Shown in pieces: positions 44,132-53,154 of a stretch of DNA of 64,000 bases (its first letter is position 1; each line of letters opens with the position of its first letter). This stretch comes from Alteromonas sp. M12. GTDB lineage: Bacteria; Pseudomonadota; Gammaproteobacteria; Enterobacterales; Alteromonadaceae. The stretch spans positions 2,852,001 to 2,916,000 of the forward strand of contig NZ_CP144164.1 of assembly GCF_037478005.1 (NCBI RefSeq). The letters run 5' to 3'. Below the pieces are notes generated by a model. The model was not told the DNA's origin. It did no database searches and saw nothing but the letters and a program-made list of their open reading frames with translations. A program made the translations under genes and the position numbers.

Positions 44132-45589
44132 GTGATAAACGACATTGTAAGTTTCATAAACGATCTATTATGGAACAGAGGGTTAAGTGTTTTATGGGAA
44201 ACCGAAGGGGAGCAATCTAATTTTTACTTTCCTATACTTGCAGTCATGTTGGTATTTGCTGGAGTATGGTTCACTGTCAGGTTAGGTTTTTTACAATTCC
44301 GACATTTCGGGCACATGTTTAGCATCATGAAAAACAGTACCCAAAGTGATGCCTCAGGAATTAGTTCATTTCAAGCATTGTGTACCAGCCTATCCGCTCG
44401 AGTAGGCACCGGAAATTTGGCTGGCGTCGCGGTTGCCATTTCACTCGGTGGCTCAGGTTCGATTTTCTGGATGTGGATGATTGCCTTGCTTGGTATGGCA
44501 ACAGGCTTCGCAGAAAGCGTTTTGGGCCAACTTTATAAAGTCCGAGATATAAATGGTGAATTCCGAGGCGGTCCCGCCTACTACATTCAACAAGGTCTCA
44601 ATAAACGCTGGTTAGCGGTGCTATTTTCATTATTCCTGTTTTTGGGATATGGATTTATTTTTAGCGCCGTACAAGCAAACACTATTACTGACGCTTTAAA
44701 TCACGCCTATGAAATTCCGACCCATTATTCAGGTCTAGTGATTATCCTAATGGCCGGTATGATAGTCGTTGGCGGCCTTCGCGCTATTGCCAGATTCGCC
44801 GAATGGATAGTGCCTTTTATGGCCATTACATATGTTTTGGTAACCTTGGGAATTGCCATCGCTAATTACGAACTTGTCCCTGCTATGCTTTCAGACATAA
44901 TTTCATCAGCCTTCGGTTTACACGAAGCTGCGGCTGGGGCCTTAGGTGCAGCAATTAAGAATGGTATACAACGAGGGCTTTATTCGAACGAAGCCGGATC
45001 TGGAAGTGTACCCCATGCAGCAGCTGGAGCATCACCGAATCCTAACCACCCTGTTTCACAGGGTTATGTACAAATGCTCGGTGTCTTTATAGATACAATG
45101 ATCTTATGTACTTGCACAGCCATTGTCATATTGTTAGCAGGTGGTTCAAGTAGTGAGCAGATGGAAGGTATACGTTTAACCCAAGATGCGATGGGCAGTC
45201 ACTTAGGTGAATTTGGCGGTGATTTTGTTGCGGCAGCCATTAGTTTATTCGCATTTACGTCTGTGGTTGCCAATTATGCGTATGGAGAAAGTAATCTCCA
45301 CATGTTTAAATTAGACAATAAAGTCGGACGCTGGGTATACACGGGCGGTTATCTTTTGATGATTTTTTGGGGTTCAATGGCCTCATTACCAAAAGTCTGG
45401 GCAATGGCCGATATGGCGTTAGGCTTGATGACATTTATTAATATTATCGCCATAGTGTTAATGACTCCCACGATAGTTTCAATCAGCCAGGATTACTTTG
45501 AAAAACGTAAGAAAGGTCAAAAACCAGAATACTTAAATGGTGACTGTGAGATCCAAGGCGAAACTGAAAAAGGAATCTGGGGGAAATAA
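44132..45589 (+). CDS. Amino acid:cation symporter, AGCS (alanine/glycine) family
   Basis: The 485-residue protein has about 11 transmembrane segments. Family motifs are ALCTSLSARVGTGNLAGVAVAI, GGPAYYIQ, the NGIQRGLYSNEAGSGSVPHAAA block and VVANYAYGESN. It probably takes up alanine or glycine with Na+. It starts at GTG (44132) after AAGGA. Independent gene following the tRNA operon terminator. Confidence 0.92.
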   Translation: MINDIVSFINDLLWNRGLSVLWETEGEQSNFYFPILAVMLVFAGVWFTVRLGFLQFRHFGHMFSIMKNSTQSDASGISSFQALCTSLSARVGTGNLAGVAVAISLGGSGSIFWMWMIALLGMATGFAESVLGQLYKVRDINGEFRGGPAYYIQQGLNKRWLAVLFSLFLFLGYGFIFSAVQANTITDALNHAYEIPTHYSGLVIILMAGMIVVGGLRAIARFAEWIVPFMAITYVLVTLGIAIANYELVPAMLSDIISSAFGLHEAAAGALGAAIKNGIQRGLYSNEAGSGSVPHAAAGASPNPNHPVSQGYVQMLGVFIDTMILCTCTAIVILLAGGSSSEQMEGIRLTQDAMGSHLGEFGGDFVAAAISLFAFTSVVANYAYGESNLHMFKLDNKVGRWVYTGGYLLMIFWGSMASLPKVWAMADMALGLMTFINIIAIVLMTPTIVSISQDYFEKRKKGQKPEYLNGDCEIQGETEKGIWGK

Positions 45590-45617
45590 CCCCCTTCCCT
45601 ACAGGATTGGCGCTGGT

Positions 45618-46778
45618 TTAGGTCAATCCTAATGCTACCTTCATAACTTGTTTTTTAATTGGTCCGGCATTGTCAGCCAAACTCAAACCAAGGTTTCTGA
45701 GTAGTTTCAAAGGCAAGTTATCATTGCTAAATGCCGCGTAAATTGCATCCATAGTCGACATCATTAATAAATTCGATGATTTTCGTTTATTTTCATATTG
45801 TTTTAATAATGGCAGCACTGAGGTTGCTTGTTTATCCCAGTTACTCAAACATTCTAAAAGTGCAGACACATCACGAAAACCTAAATTCACGCCTTGTCCT
45901 GCTAATGGATTAATGGTGTGCGCTGCGTCGCCGATTAATACTGAATTACCTTTGCAATATTGATTTGCATGCATCCGTGTTAATGGAAAACTGGCGCTTT
46001 GAAGTATCTCAAAATCACCAAGTTTTTTAGGAAAATTCGCCATAATTTGGGTTTTCAAATTACTTAGATTCAGACGTTTTAACTCTGCAATTTTATCCGC
46101 TGAGTCATACCAAACCAATGAAGCAAAACCATCATACAACGGTAGGAATGCCAAAGGGCCTGAGGGTTTAAATTTCTGCCAGGTTATTTCTTGCTGTTTA
46201 GCGTCCGCCAATTTGATGTTGATGCCCATCGCATGTTGCTCATACTGCCAGCCTTGTTGACCAATATTCAAGCTACTTCTCACCTGCGAATTTGCCCCAT
46301 CCGCCCCGATTAAAATAGTACATTGGTAAGATGAATTATCAGCGGTATTAATGATATTGGGTACACCGTTTTGAATTTCTTTAATCGTTGCCCCACTTAC
46401 CAAGGTAATATTTGGCAAGGAATGAATACGATTTAGCAATGCCAACTGAATTAATCTATTCTCAATAATGAAACCCAGTTGCTGCTGATTTATTTCATTA
46501 CAATCAAATTGCGTCGCGCCCTTGTCGCTTTCCCACACTAACATTTTTTTAAATGGGCAAAAGCGCATGGATTGAACATCTTGCCAGGCTCCCAAAGAAT
46601 TCAACAATGAATAAGCATTAATGTTAATGGCGGATACTCGCATATCTGGCGGCTGTTCAGGAGAGTACGCTTCGGGTAATTTCGCTTCAAATATAACAAC
46701 ATCGAGCCCCTGCTGAGCAAGTCCTACAGCAGTTGCAGCACCCACCATTCCTCCACCAACAATACCTACATCAAACAT
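45618..46778 (-). CDS. ubiF: FAD-dependent ubiquinone-biosynthesis hydroxylase (UbiF-like)
   Basis: The 386-residue flavoprotein monooxygenase of the UbiH/COQ6 family has the N-terminal dinucleotide-binding VGIVGGGMVGAATAVGLAQQG, the internal ILIGADGANSQVR and the second FAD motif IGDAAHTINPLAGQGVNLGFRD. UbiF, UbiH and UbiI are hard to separate by sequence, but its position divergent from miaB is that of ubiF in E. coli, supporting C6 hydroxylation of the quinone ring. The gene stops inside a small hairpin shared with the symporter end. Confidence 0.82.
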   Translation of the reverse strand: MFDVGIVGGGMVGAATAVGLAQQGLDVVIFEAKLPEAYSPEQPPDMRVSAININAYSLLNSLGAWQDVQSMRFCPFKKMLVWESDKGATQFDCNEINQQQLGFIIENRLIQLALLNRIHSLPNITLVSGATIKEIQNGVPNIINTADNSSYQCTILIGADGANSQVRSSLNIGQQGWQYEQHAMGINIKLADAKQQEITWQKFKPSGPLAFLPLYDGFASLVWYDSADKIAELKRLNLSNLKTQIMANFPKKLGDFEILQSASFPLTRMHANQYCKGNSVLIGDAAHTINPLAGQGVNLGFRDVSALLECLSNWDKQATSVLPLLKQYENKRKSSNLLMMSTMDAIYAAFSNDNLPLKLLRNLGLSLADNAGPIKKQVMKVALGLT

Positions 46779-47032
46779 ATTTTTTAATCACGCTGAATTA
46801 CTTTTGATGGCTATATCATACTGAAATAAATCCAGTTTAATCAGTAAAAAATTAAATAAATTAGGGGACATGATCGCGCCGCAGTTAAATAACAGATGAA
46901 AGCTAGATCCAATCAACAAATAACGTTAAAATAAGCGGTTCGGTTTAGCCAGTTTGTAACAAATTTGTCTAGCATAGTCAGTCGATGGTGGCGTCTAAAT
47001 GGCATATAAAAATTAGGGTTTAAAAACGCAAT

Positions 47033-48469
47033 ATGAGCAAAAAGTTATACATTAAAACGTGGGGCTGTCAAATGAACGAGTATGATTCGGAAAAAATGGC
47101 CGATCTACTTGATGCTACTCATGGTTATGAGCTTGCTGACGAAGCAGAAGATGCTGATGTTATCTTGTTGAACACCTGCTCTATTCGCGAAAAAGCCCAA
47201 GAAAAAGTATTCCATCAATTGGGGCGCTGGAAAAACTTAAAAAAACACAAGCCTGAATTGATTATCGGTGTGGGTGGTTGTGTTGCCTCACAAGAAGGCA
47301 CCACGATAAGACAACGAGCACCTTTTGTGGATTTGATTTTTGGTCCGCAAACATTGCATCGATTGCCAGAGATGATCAACCAGATAAAAGGTGGCTCAAA
47401 ATCAGTTATTGATGTCAGTTTCCCTGAGATTGAAAAATTTGACCGTCTACCGGAACCACGGGCAGATGGTCCAAGCGCATTTGTTTCTATTATGGAAGGA
47501 TGTTCCAAATACTGCAGTTTTTGCGTTGTACCTTATACACGAGGCGAAGAAGTAAGCCGTCCGGTTGATGATGTGTTACTCGAAGTAGCGCAACTAGCTG
47601 AACAAGGTGTTCGCGAGGTAAATCTACTTGGTCAAAATGTAAATGCATTTAGAGGACCTCATTTCGATGAAAGCATTTGCAACTTTGCCGAATTACTTGA
47701 ATTAATTGCCTCCATCGATGGCATCGATAGAATTCGTTATACAACGTCTCATCCGGTTGAGTTTACTGATGATTTGATTGAAGCCTACGCGTCGATTCCA
47801 GAATTGGTTGATCACCTGCATCTTCCTGTGCAAAGCGGCGCAGACCGAATTTTAAATTTGATGAAACGTGGCCATACAGCTATCGAATTTAAATCAAAAA
47901 TTCGTCGACTTAAAAAAATTCGCCCTAATCTTTGTATGTCCTCAGACTTTATTATTGGTTTCCCCGGAGAAACAGATGAAGACTTTCAAGCGACAATGGA
48001 TTTAATCCAAGCAATAGATTTTGATATGAGTTTTAGTTTCATCTATAGCGCACGACCAGGTACGCCTGCGGCCGACTTGCCAGATGACGTCAGCGAAGAA
48101 ACCAAAAAACAACGTCTGCAAATTTTACAAAGTAGAATTAATCAACAGGCCTTGCGAATAGCCAGAAATATGCTTCACACGGAACAACGTATATTAGTTG
48201 AAGGCCCATCGAAAAAGAATCCAATGGAGTTGTCTGGCCGTACTGAAAATAATCGTGTTGTAAACTTCGAAGGTACACCAGACATGATTGGTGAATTCAT
48301 CGATGTCAAAATTACTGACGTGTTCGCGAACTCATTGCGAGGAGACGTTGTCAGACGTGAAAAAGATATGGGCTTGAGAGTCAGTGTTGCACCTAAATCT
48401 ATCTTGTCAAAACAGACAGTTCAAGAAGATGCATTAGGTGTACAGAAATTTTCGCCAACATCACATTAA
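47033..48469 (+). CDS. miaB: tRNA-2-methylthio-N6-isopentenyladenosine methylthiotransferase
   Basis: The 478-residue radical-SAM enzyme has the N-terminal UPF0004 cluster cysteines ([29 protein letters not shown]), the radical [18 protein letters not shown] (CxxxCxxC) and a C-terminal TRAM domain. It adds the 2-methylthio group to A37 of tRNAs reading UNN codons. First gene of a five-gene run with ybeZ, ybeY, corC and lnt. Confidence 0.96.
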   Translation: MSKKLYIKTWGCQMNEYDSEKMADLLDATHGYELADEAEDADVILLNTCSIREKAQEKVFHQLGRWKNLKKHKPELIIGVGGCVASQEGTTIRQRAPFVDLIFGPQTLHRLPEMINQIKGGSKSVIDVSFPEIEKFDRLPEPRADGPSAFVSIMEGCSKYCSFCVVPYTRGEEVSRPVDDVLLEVAQLAEQGVREVNLLGQNVNAFRGPHFDESICNFAELLELIASIDGIDRIRYTTSHPVEFTDDLIEAYASIPELVDHLHLPVQSGADRILNLMKRGHTAIEFKSKIRRLKKIRPNLCMSSDFIIGFPGETDEDFQATMDLIQAIDFDMSFSFIYSARPGTPAADLPDDVSEETKKQRLQILQSRINQQALRIARNMLHTEQRILVEGPSKKNPMELSGRTENNRVVNFEGTPDMIGEFIDVKITDVFANSLRGDVVRREKDMGLRVSVAPKSILSKQTVQEDALGVQKFSPTSH

Positions 48470-48495
48470 ACTAGTCAAAAAGGTAAAATTCAATT

Positions 48496-49542
48496 TTGAG
48501 TACTATTGTCAGCAGCGAAGTGTTTTTAGAACCAGCCGATCACAAACGTCTATCAAGTTTGTGCGGACCATTAGATGACAACATAAAGCAAATAGAACGC
48601 CGTTTAGGGGTTGAAATCACATATCGCAATAATGAATTTAAAGTGATAGGCGATCCTTTACAAAGTAACGGTGCGGCCGAATTACTTAAATTGCTTTATA
48701 TCGAAACTCAACCTATTAAAGGTAAGATTCCAATGTTGGAATCTGATCAGGTTCACTTAGCCATTCAAGAAGCAAAATGCCTTGAAAGAGCGGAAGCGGG
48801 ACATTACGGCAAAGAAGTACATATTAAAACTCGTAGGGGCGTGATCAAACCAAGAAACCCCAATCAGAGCCAATATGTGTCTAATATATTAAACCATGAC
48901 ATCAGTTTCGGTGTGGGCCCAGCTGGTACAGGTAAAACCTATTTAGCGGTTGCTTGTGCTGTTGATGCATTGGAACGCCAAGAAATCCGCCGAATCCTGC
49001 TAACTCGACCAGCAGTTGAAGCGGGTGAAAAACTCGGGTTTTTACCCGGTGATCTATCTCAAAAAGTTGATCCTTATCTTCGCCCTCTGTATGACGCCCT
49101 TTTCGAAATGTTAGGATTTGAAAAAGTTGAAAAACTTATCGAACGTAATGTTATCGAAGTAGCGCCTTTAGCTTACATGCGTGGCCGAACATTAAATGAC
49201 GCTTTTATCATCTTAGATGAAAGTCAAAACACCACTGTAGAACAAATGAAAATGTTCTTAACTCGTATTGGTTTCAATTCACGTGCGGTGATTACCGGTG
49301 ACATTACGCAAATAGACTTACCAAGAGGGGTACGCTCTGGATTGCGTCACACCATAGACGTATTAAAGGACGTTCAAGATATTTCCTTTAACTTTTTCAC
49401 TGCTAACGATGTAGTTCGGCACCCCGTGGTCGCGCGAATCGTTCGAGCATATGAAGAATTTGAGTCTGCTCAAGAAAAAGCTAAATTGCAAAAACAAGCA
49501 GAGCAAAGCGCTAAAGGTGAAAATGAGAAGCCGATTAAGTGA
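48496..49542 (+). CDS. ybeZ: PhoH-like ATPase
   Basis: The 348-residue protein has an N-terminal KH-like region and a PhoH ATPase domain with Walker A GPAGTGKT, LTRPAVEAGEKLGFLPGDL and Walker B FIILDESQN. It starts at TTG (48496). YbeZ partners with the endonuclease YbeY in 16S rRNA maturation; the two genes overlap by 4 bp. Confidence 0.93.
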   Translation: MSTIVSSEVFLEPADHKRLSSLCGPLDDNIKQIERRLGVEITYRNNEFKVIGDPLQSNGAAELLKLLYIETQPIKGKIPMLESDQVHLAIQEAKCLERAEAGHYGKEVHIKTRRGVIKPRNPNQSQYVSNILNHDISFGVGPAGTGKTYLAVACAVDALERQEIRRILLTRPAVEAGEKLGFLPGDLSQKVDPYLRPLYDALFEMLGFEKVEKLIERNVIEVAPLAYMRGRTLNDAFIILDESQNTTVEQMKMFLTRIGFNSRAVITGDITQIDLPRGVRSGLRHTIDVLKDVQDISFNFFTANDVVRHPVVARIVRAYEEFESAQEKAKLQKQAEQSAKGENEKPIK

Positions 49543-49997
49543 ATATTGACCTAGATATCCAAATTGCTTGCGAAAATAACAATCTCCCAACAGCTCAACA
49601 ATTCGAGCAGTGGGTTAAATTCGCGTTAGCCGATCAACAAATCGATGAAACAGAGTTAACGATTAGAATCGTGACACCTGAAGAAAGCCAAAATTTAAAC
49701 GCGACATACCGTGAAAAAGACAAACCCACCAATATATTATCCTTTCCGTTTGAGGCCCCGGCTGAAATAGAACTTAATTTATTAGGCGATTTAGTCGTTT
49801 GCGCAGACATAGTTGAAAAAGAAGCTGAGCAACAAAATAAACTATTATCCGATCACTGGGCACATATGATTGTCCATGGAAGCCTCCATTTACTTGGGTT
49901 TGACCATGTAGATGATCAGGATGCAGAAATAATGGAAAGTCTAGAAGTGCAAATTTTAACAAAATTAGGCATTGACGACCCCTATCAAGATCATTAA
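49539..49997 (+). CDS. ybeY: Endoribonuclease YbeY (16S rRNA maturation)
   Basis: The 152-residue zinc enzyme has the signature HMIVHGSLHLLGFDHVDD with three His ligands, and the conserved NATYREKDKPTNILSFPFE. It starts at GTG within the ybeZ stop overlap (GTGA). It matures the 3' end of 16S rRNA and takes part in ribosome quality control. Confidence 0.95.
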   Translation: MNIDLDIQIACENNNLPTAQQFEQWVKFALADQQIDETELTIRIVTPEESQNLNATYREKDKPTNILSFPFEAPAEIELNLLGDLVVCADIVEKEAEQQNKLLSDHWAHMIVHGSLHLLGFDHVDDQDAEIMESLEVQILTKLGIDDPYQDH

Positions 49998-50030
49998 ATA
50001 TAGTGATCCAAGGAACCTAAAAAAGATATT

Positions 50031-50891
50031 ATGAGCGAAGACAACCCCCACTCTACTAGCGGTTCTACGAATAAAAGCTGGCTAGATAAACTAGTACAAA
50101 CTTTTAACGCAGAACCGAAAAGTAAAGAAGCATTGGTTGATATTATATCCGATGCAGAGCAACGAGAAGTAATTGACCCGCAGACCAGAGAGATGATTGA
50201 AGGTGTGATGGGCGTCAATGAAATGCGTGTAAGGGACATCATGATCCCTAGAGCGCAAATGATGACCATTAATGTTGACGAGTCAGTAGAAGAATTTCTA
50301 CCGGTGATGCTGGAGTCTGCTCACTCTCGATTCCCAGTAATCAACGAAGACAAAGATCACATTGAAGGAATTCTATTAGCCAAAGACCTACTTGCTTATG
50401 CATTCATCCCTGGAAAGGAATTTCACCTAAAAGACGTATTACGACCAGCTGTTATTGTACCTGAAAGTAAACGTGTTGACGTTTTGCTCAAAGAGTTCAG
50501 GCAGCAACGTTATCATATGGCGATAGTGGTAGATGAATACGGTGGCGTGTCAGGTCTTGTTACGATAGAAGATATTCTAGAGTTGATTGTAGGCGAGATA
50601 GAAGACGAACATGATATCGAAGAAAATGATTCTGACGATATTCGTCCTCTAAATACTTACACATACTCTGTTAAAGCACTCACACCAATCGAAGATTTCA
50701 ATCAATTCTTTGAAACCCACTATGATGTTGAACAAGCCGATACCATTGGTGGCATAGTTTTGAAAGCATTTGGGCATATGCCAATGACGGATGACGAGAT
50801 TGAAATTGAAGGTCTGATATTTAAAATTACTAATTCAGATAAACGTCGATTGTTACAACTGAAAGTGACCTTACCCAACAAAGAAGACTAA
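50031..50891 (+). CDS. corC: CorC/HlyC-type CBS-domain protein
   Basis: The 286-residue soluble protein has two CBS domains (VRDIMIPRAQMMTI at about 65; the second near PAVIVPESKRVDVLL) and a C-terminal transporter-associated domain. It lacks the membrane domain of CNNM proteins. Called CorC (YbeX), linked to magnesium/cobalt efflux and, with ybeY, to ribosome function. Next gene is lnt, 12 bp downstream. Confidence 0.92.
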   Translation: MSEDNPHSTSGSTNKSWLDKLVQTFNAEPKSKEALVDIISDAEQREVIDPQTREMIEGVMGVNEMRVRDIMIPRAQMMTINVDESVEEFLPVMLESAHSRFPVINEDKDHIEGILLAKDLLAYAFIPGKEFHLKDVLRPAVIVPESKRVDVLLKEFRQQRYHMAIVVDEYGGVSGLVTIEDILELIVGEIEDEHDIEENDSDDIRPLNTYTYSVKALTPIEDFNQFFETHYDVEQADTIGGIVLKAFGHMPMTDDEIEIEGLIFKITNSDKRRLLQLKVTLPNKED

Positions 50892-50903
50892 GTGTAAAAA
50901 ACC

Positions 50904-52400
50904 ATGCTGCATTATATTGGTGTTATTTTATTGGGTGCATTAATGACGTTCAGTTATGCACCTTTTTCACTTTGGTTTTTAACGCCCATTTTATTAACTG
51001 GGTTCTTTTATCGCTTATTAGTCAGTAAATCAGGATTTAAAACCGGCTTTGCATTTGGTTTAGGTTGGTTTGGTGCCGGTATTTCGTGGGTTCACGTAAG
51101 TATTGCAGACTTTGGTGGACTCCCCTTGATTGGCTCAGTAGGGCTTATGGTTCTGCTCTGCAGTTTTTTAGCCTTGTATCCGGGATTGTTCGCGTTTGTC
51201 CTCAAACGATATTGCAAACTGCGTTACTGGCCATTGTTGGCACCTTTTATTTGGTTTATAAGCGAATTTATTCGAAGTTGGTTATTTACTGGATTTCCTT
51301 GGTTATCTATTGGTTACAGTCAACTTCTTGGTCCCCTTTCCGGCTGGATACCGGTTTTCGGTGAGACGGGTCTGAGTGTTATTTTAATCGCTTTAGCAGT
51401 CTCATGCGCATTAAGTGTAAAACAAAAGGTTTATATTCCTACCATTGCCTTAGCTTCAATCATATTTATAGGCGGATGGGCATTAAACTCAGTTAATTGG
51501 GTGACGCCCAAGGCAAGCACAGTCTCCATTGCAATGGTGCAAGGCAATATAAAACAAGAAATGCGCTGGGCTCCAGAAGAAGAAGCTCCGACCATGGAAA
51601 AATACCGCAAATTGACCGAAGGTCATTGGCAGAATCAACTCATTATTTGGCCTGAAGCGGCTATTCCCCAATTAGAATCAACTGCGGAATCCTTTTTGCG
51701 TCAATTAGATAGCCAAGCAACCGAGCAGGATACAGGGTTAATCACCGGTATAGTCAACTACGATTATGACTCACGACAAGCGTTTAATAACCTCATTGCC
51801 ATAGGTAAAAAGCTGCCTGAGGATACGCAGGGACAATATCATTATTTGCACTCAAACAGATACGATAAGCATCATTTGCTGCCATTTGGCGAATTTATTC
51901 CGTTTGAAAGTTGGCTAAGACAACTTGCACCGATTTTTGATTTACCGATGTCATCCTTTACCAGAGGTGATTATTTGCAATCGAATCTGGTCTCAAATGG
52001 CATCAATTTGGCTCCTGCGATTTGTTTTGAGATTGCATTTCCTAGGCAAATCGCTGCAAATTTAACAACTGAAACCGATTTCATCATCACTGTGAGTAAT
52101 GATGCTTGGTTTGGTCATTCCCATGGTCCCGATCAGCACCTTGAAATTGCCCAAGTCAGAGCAAAAGAGTTTGGCATTCCAGTTTTACGGGCAACGAACA
52201 ATGGTATTACTGCCTTCATCGGTTACGACGGAACAATAATTAGTCGACTTCCGCAATTTAAGGCGGGTGTATTATCGGCTGAAATAGCCAGTACAACAGG
52301 CTTCACACCCTACAGAAAGTGGCAAGACTTGCCGCTATGGATTTTGAGCTTGATCGCTTTGGGATGGGCTTGGAGAGACTACACTAAACGCACAGATTGA
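50904..52400 (+). CDS. lnt: Apolipoprotein N-acyltransferase
   Basis: The 498-residue inner-membrane enzyme acylates the N-terminal Cys of lipoproteins. It has about seven transmembrane segments and a periplasmic nitrilase domain with the triad Glu in IIWPEAAIPQ, Lys in YDKHHLLPFGEF and Cys in APAICFEIAFP. Ends inside a tandem repeat. It should act on the several lipoproteins encoded in this window. Confidence 0.95.
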   Translation: MLHYIGVILLGALMTFSYAPFSLWFLTPILLTGFFYRLLVSKSGFKTGFAFGLGWFGAGISWVHVSIADFGGLPLIGSVGLMVLLCSFLALYPGLFAFVLKRYCKLRYWPLLAPFIWFISEFIRSWLFTGFPWLSIGYSQLLGPLSGWIPVFGETGLSVILIALAVSCALSVKQKVYIPTIALASIIFIGGWALNSVNWVTPKASTVSIAMVQGNIKQEMRWAPEEEAPTMEKYRKLTEGHWQNQLIIWPEAAIPQLESTAESFLRQLDSQATEQDTGLITGIVNYDYDSRQAFNNLIAIGKKLPEDTQGQYHYLHSNRYDKHHLLPFGEFIPFESWLRQLAPIFDLPMSSFTRGDYLQSNLVSNGINLAPAICFEIAFPRQIAANLTTETDFIITVSNDAWFGHSHGPDQHLEIAQVRAKEFGIPVLRATNNGITAFIGYDGTIISRLPQFKAGVLSAEIASTTGFTPYRKWQDLPLWILSLIALGWAWRDYTKRTD

Positions 52401-52440
52401 TAGTATTTTAATTGATAAGGTTTTAATTGATAGCGTTTTA
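52396..52440. repeat. Three tandem 15-bp repeats at the lnt stop
   Basis: ATTGATAGTATTTTA, ATTGATAAGGTTTTA and ATTGATAGCGTTTTA follow each other exactly. The first contains the lnt stop codon (TGA, 52398-52400). Unit length is a multiple of 3, so each copy would recreate the stop. Confidence 0.8.
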
Positions 52441-52569
52441 AAATTTGAGGTTTTGCCTACTAAGCAAGGCACTTTGGCTGGTAGTGTGGAAGCAAAAACC
52501 AGCCGCAGCACTGAATATTCAAATTAAATCAAACTTTAGCTTAAATTGCCGCCGCCTGAGAATTCAAAC

Positions 52570-53046
52570 TTAAATATATTCGACCTGACACACTTCATAT
52601 TCTACAGTGCCTGCAGGAGTTTGAATTGTAACAATGTCGTCTTCTTCTTTACCTATCAAACCACGGGCGATAGGTGAATTCACAGAGATTAGATTATTTT
52701 TAATGTCTGCCTCATCATCACCTACGATTTTATAGGTTGTTTCTTCATCAGATTCAACATTGATGATAGTGACTGTTGCCCCAAAAATAACTTTTCCATT
52801 GTTTGTTATTTTAGTTACATCAATAATTTGTGCATTAGATAACTTACCTTCGATATCCTGAATGCGGCCTTCACAAAAACTCTGTTGTTCGCGGGCTGCA
52901 TGATATTCGGCATTTTCTTTTAAATCACCATGCTCCCTAGCTTCTGCTATGGATTGAATGATTTGTGGACGCTTAACAGATTTAAGTTCATTAAGCTCTG
53001 CGCGCAACATTTCTGCGCCTTTTGCTGTCATTGGATATTGATTCAT
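52570..53046 (-). CDS. greA: Transcription elongation factor GreA
   Basis: The 158-residue protein has an N-terminal coiled coil ([34 protein letters not shown] with the acidic catalytic tip) and a C-terminal FKBP-like domain ending [13 protein letters not shown]. It rescues backtracked RNA polymerase by stimulating transcript cleavage. It follows carAB, separated by a terminator. Confidence 0.96.
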   Translation of the reverse strand: MNQYPMTAKGAEMLRAELNELKSVKRPQIIQSIAEAREHGDLKENAEYHAAREQQSFCEGRIQDIEGKLSNAQIIDVTKITNNGKVIFGATVTIINVESDEETTYKIVGDDEADIKNNLISVNSPIARGLIGKEEDDIVTIQTPAGTVEYEVCQVEYI

Positions 53047-53095
53047 TGATCAACGCTCACTTATATGTGCTTTTGTTTATGTTGAGGTTAATTAA

Positions 53096-53120
53096 AAAGT
53101 GCGCAGTGAATGCGCACTTT
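53096..53120 (-). terminator. carAB terminator before greA
   Basis: AAAGTGCGCA (53096-53105) and TGCGCACTTT (53111-53120) form a perfect 10-bp stem. Read on the minus strand it is followed by TTTTAATT. Confidence 0.85.
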
Positions 53121-53154
53121 TATTACTAGAAATTTTGCTTAGTTTACCACAAGT

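Noticed and set aside
52471-52504. GGCTGGT/ACCAGCC inverted repeat after greA
   Set aside because: Fifteen-base loop and no T-run; not strong enough to call a terminator.
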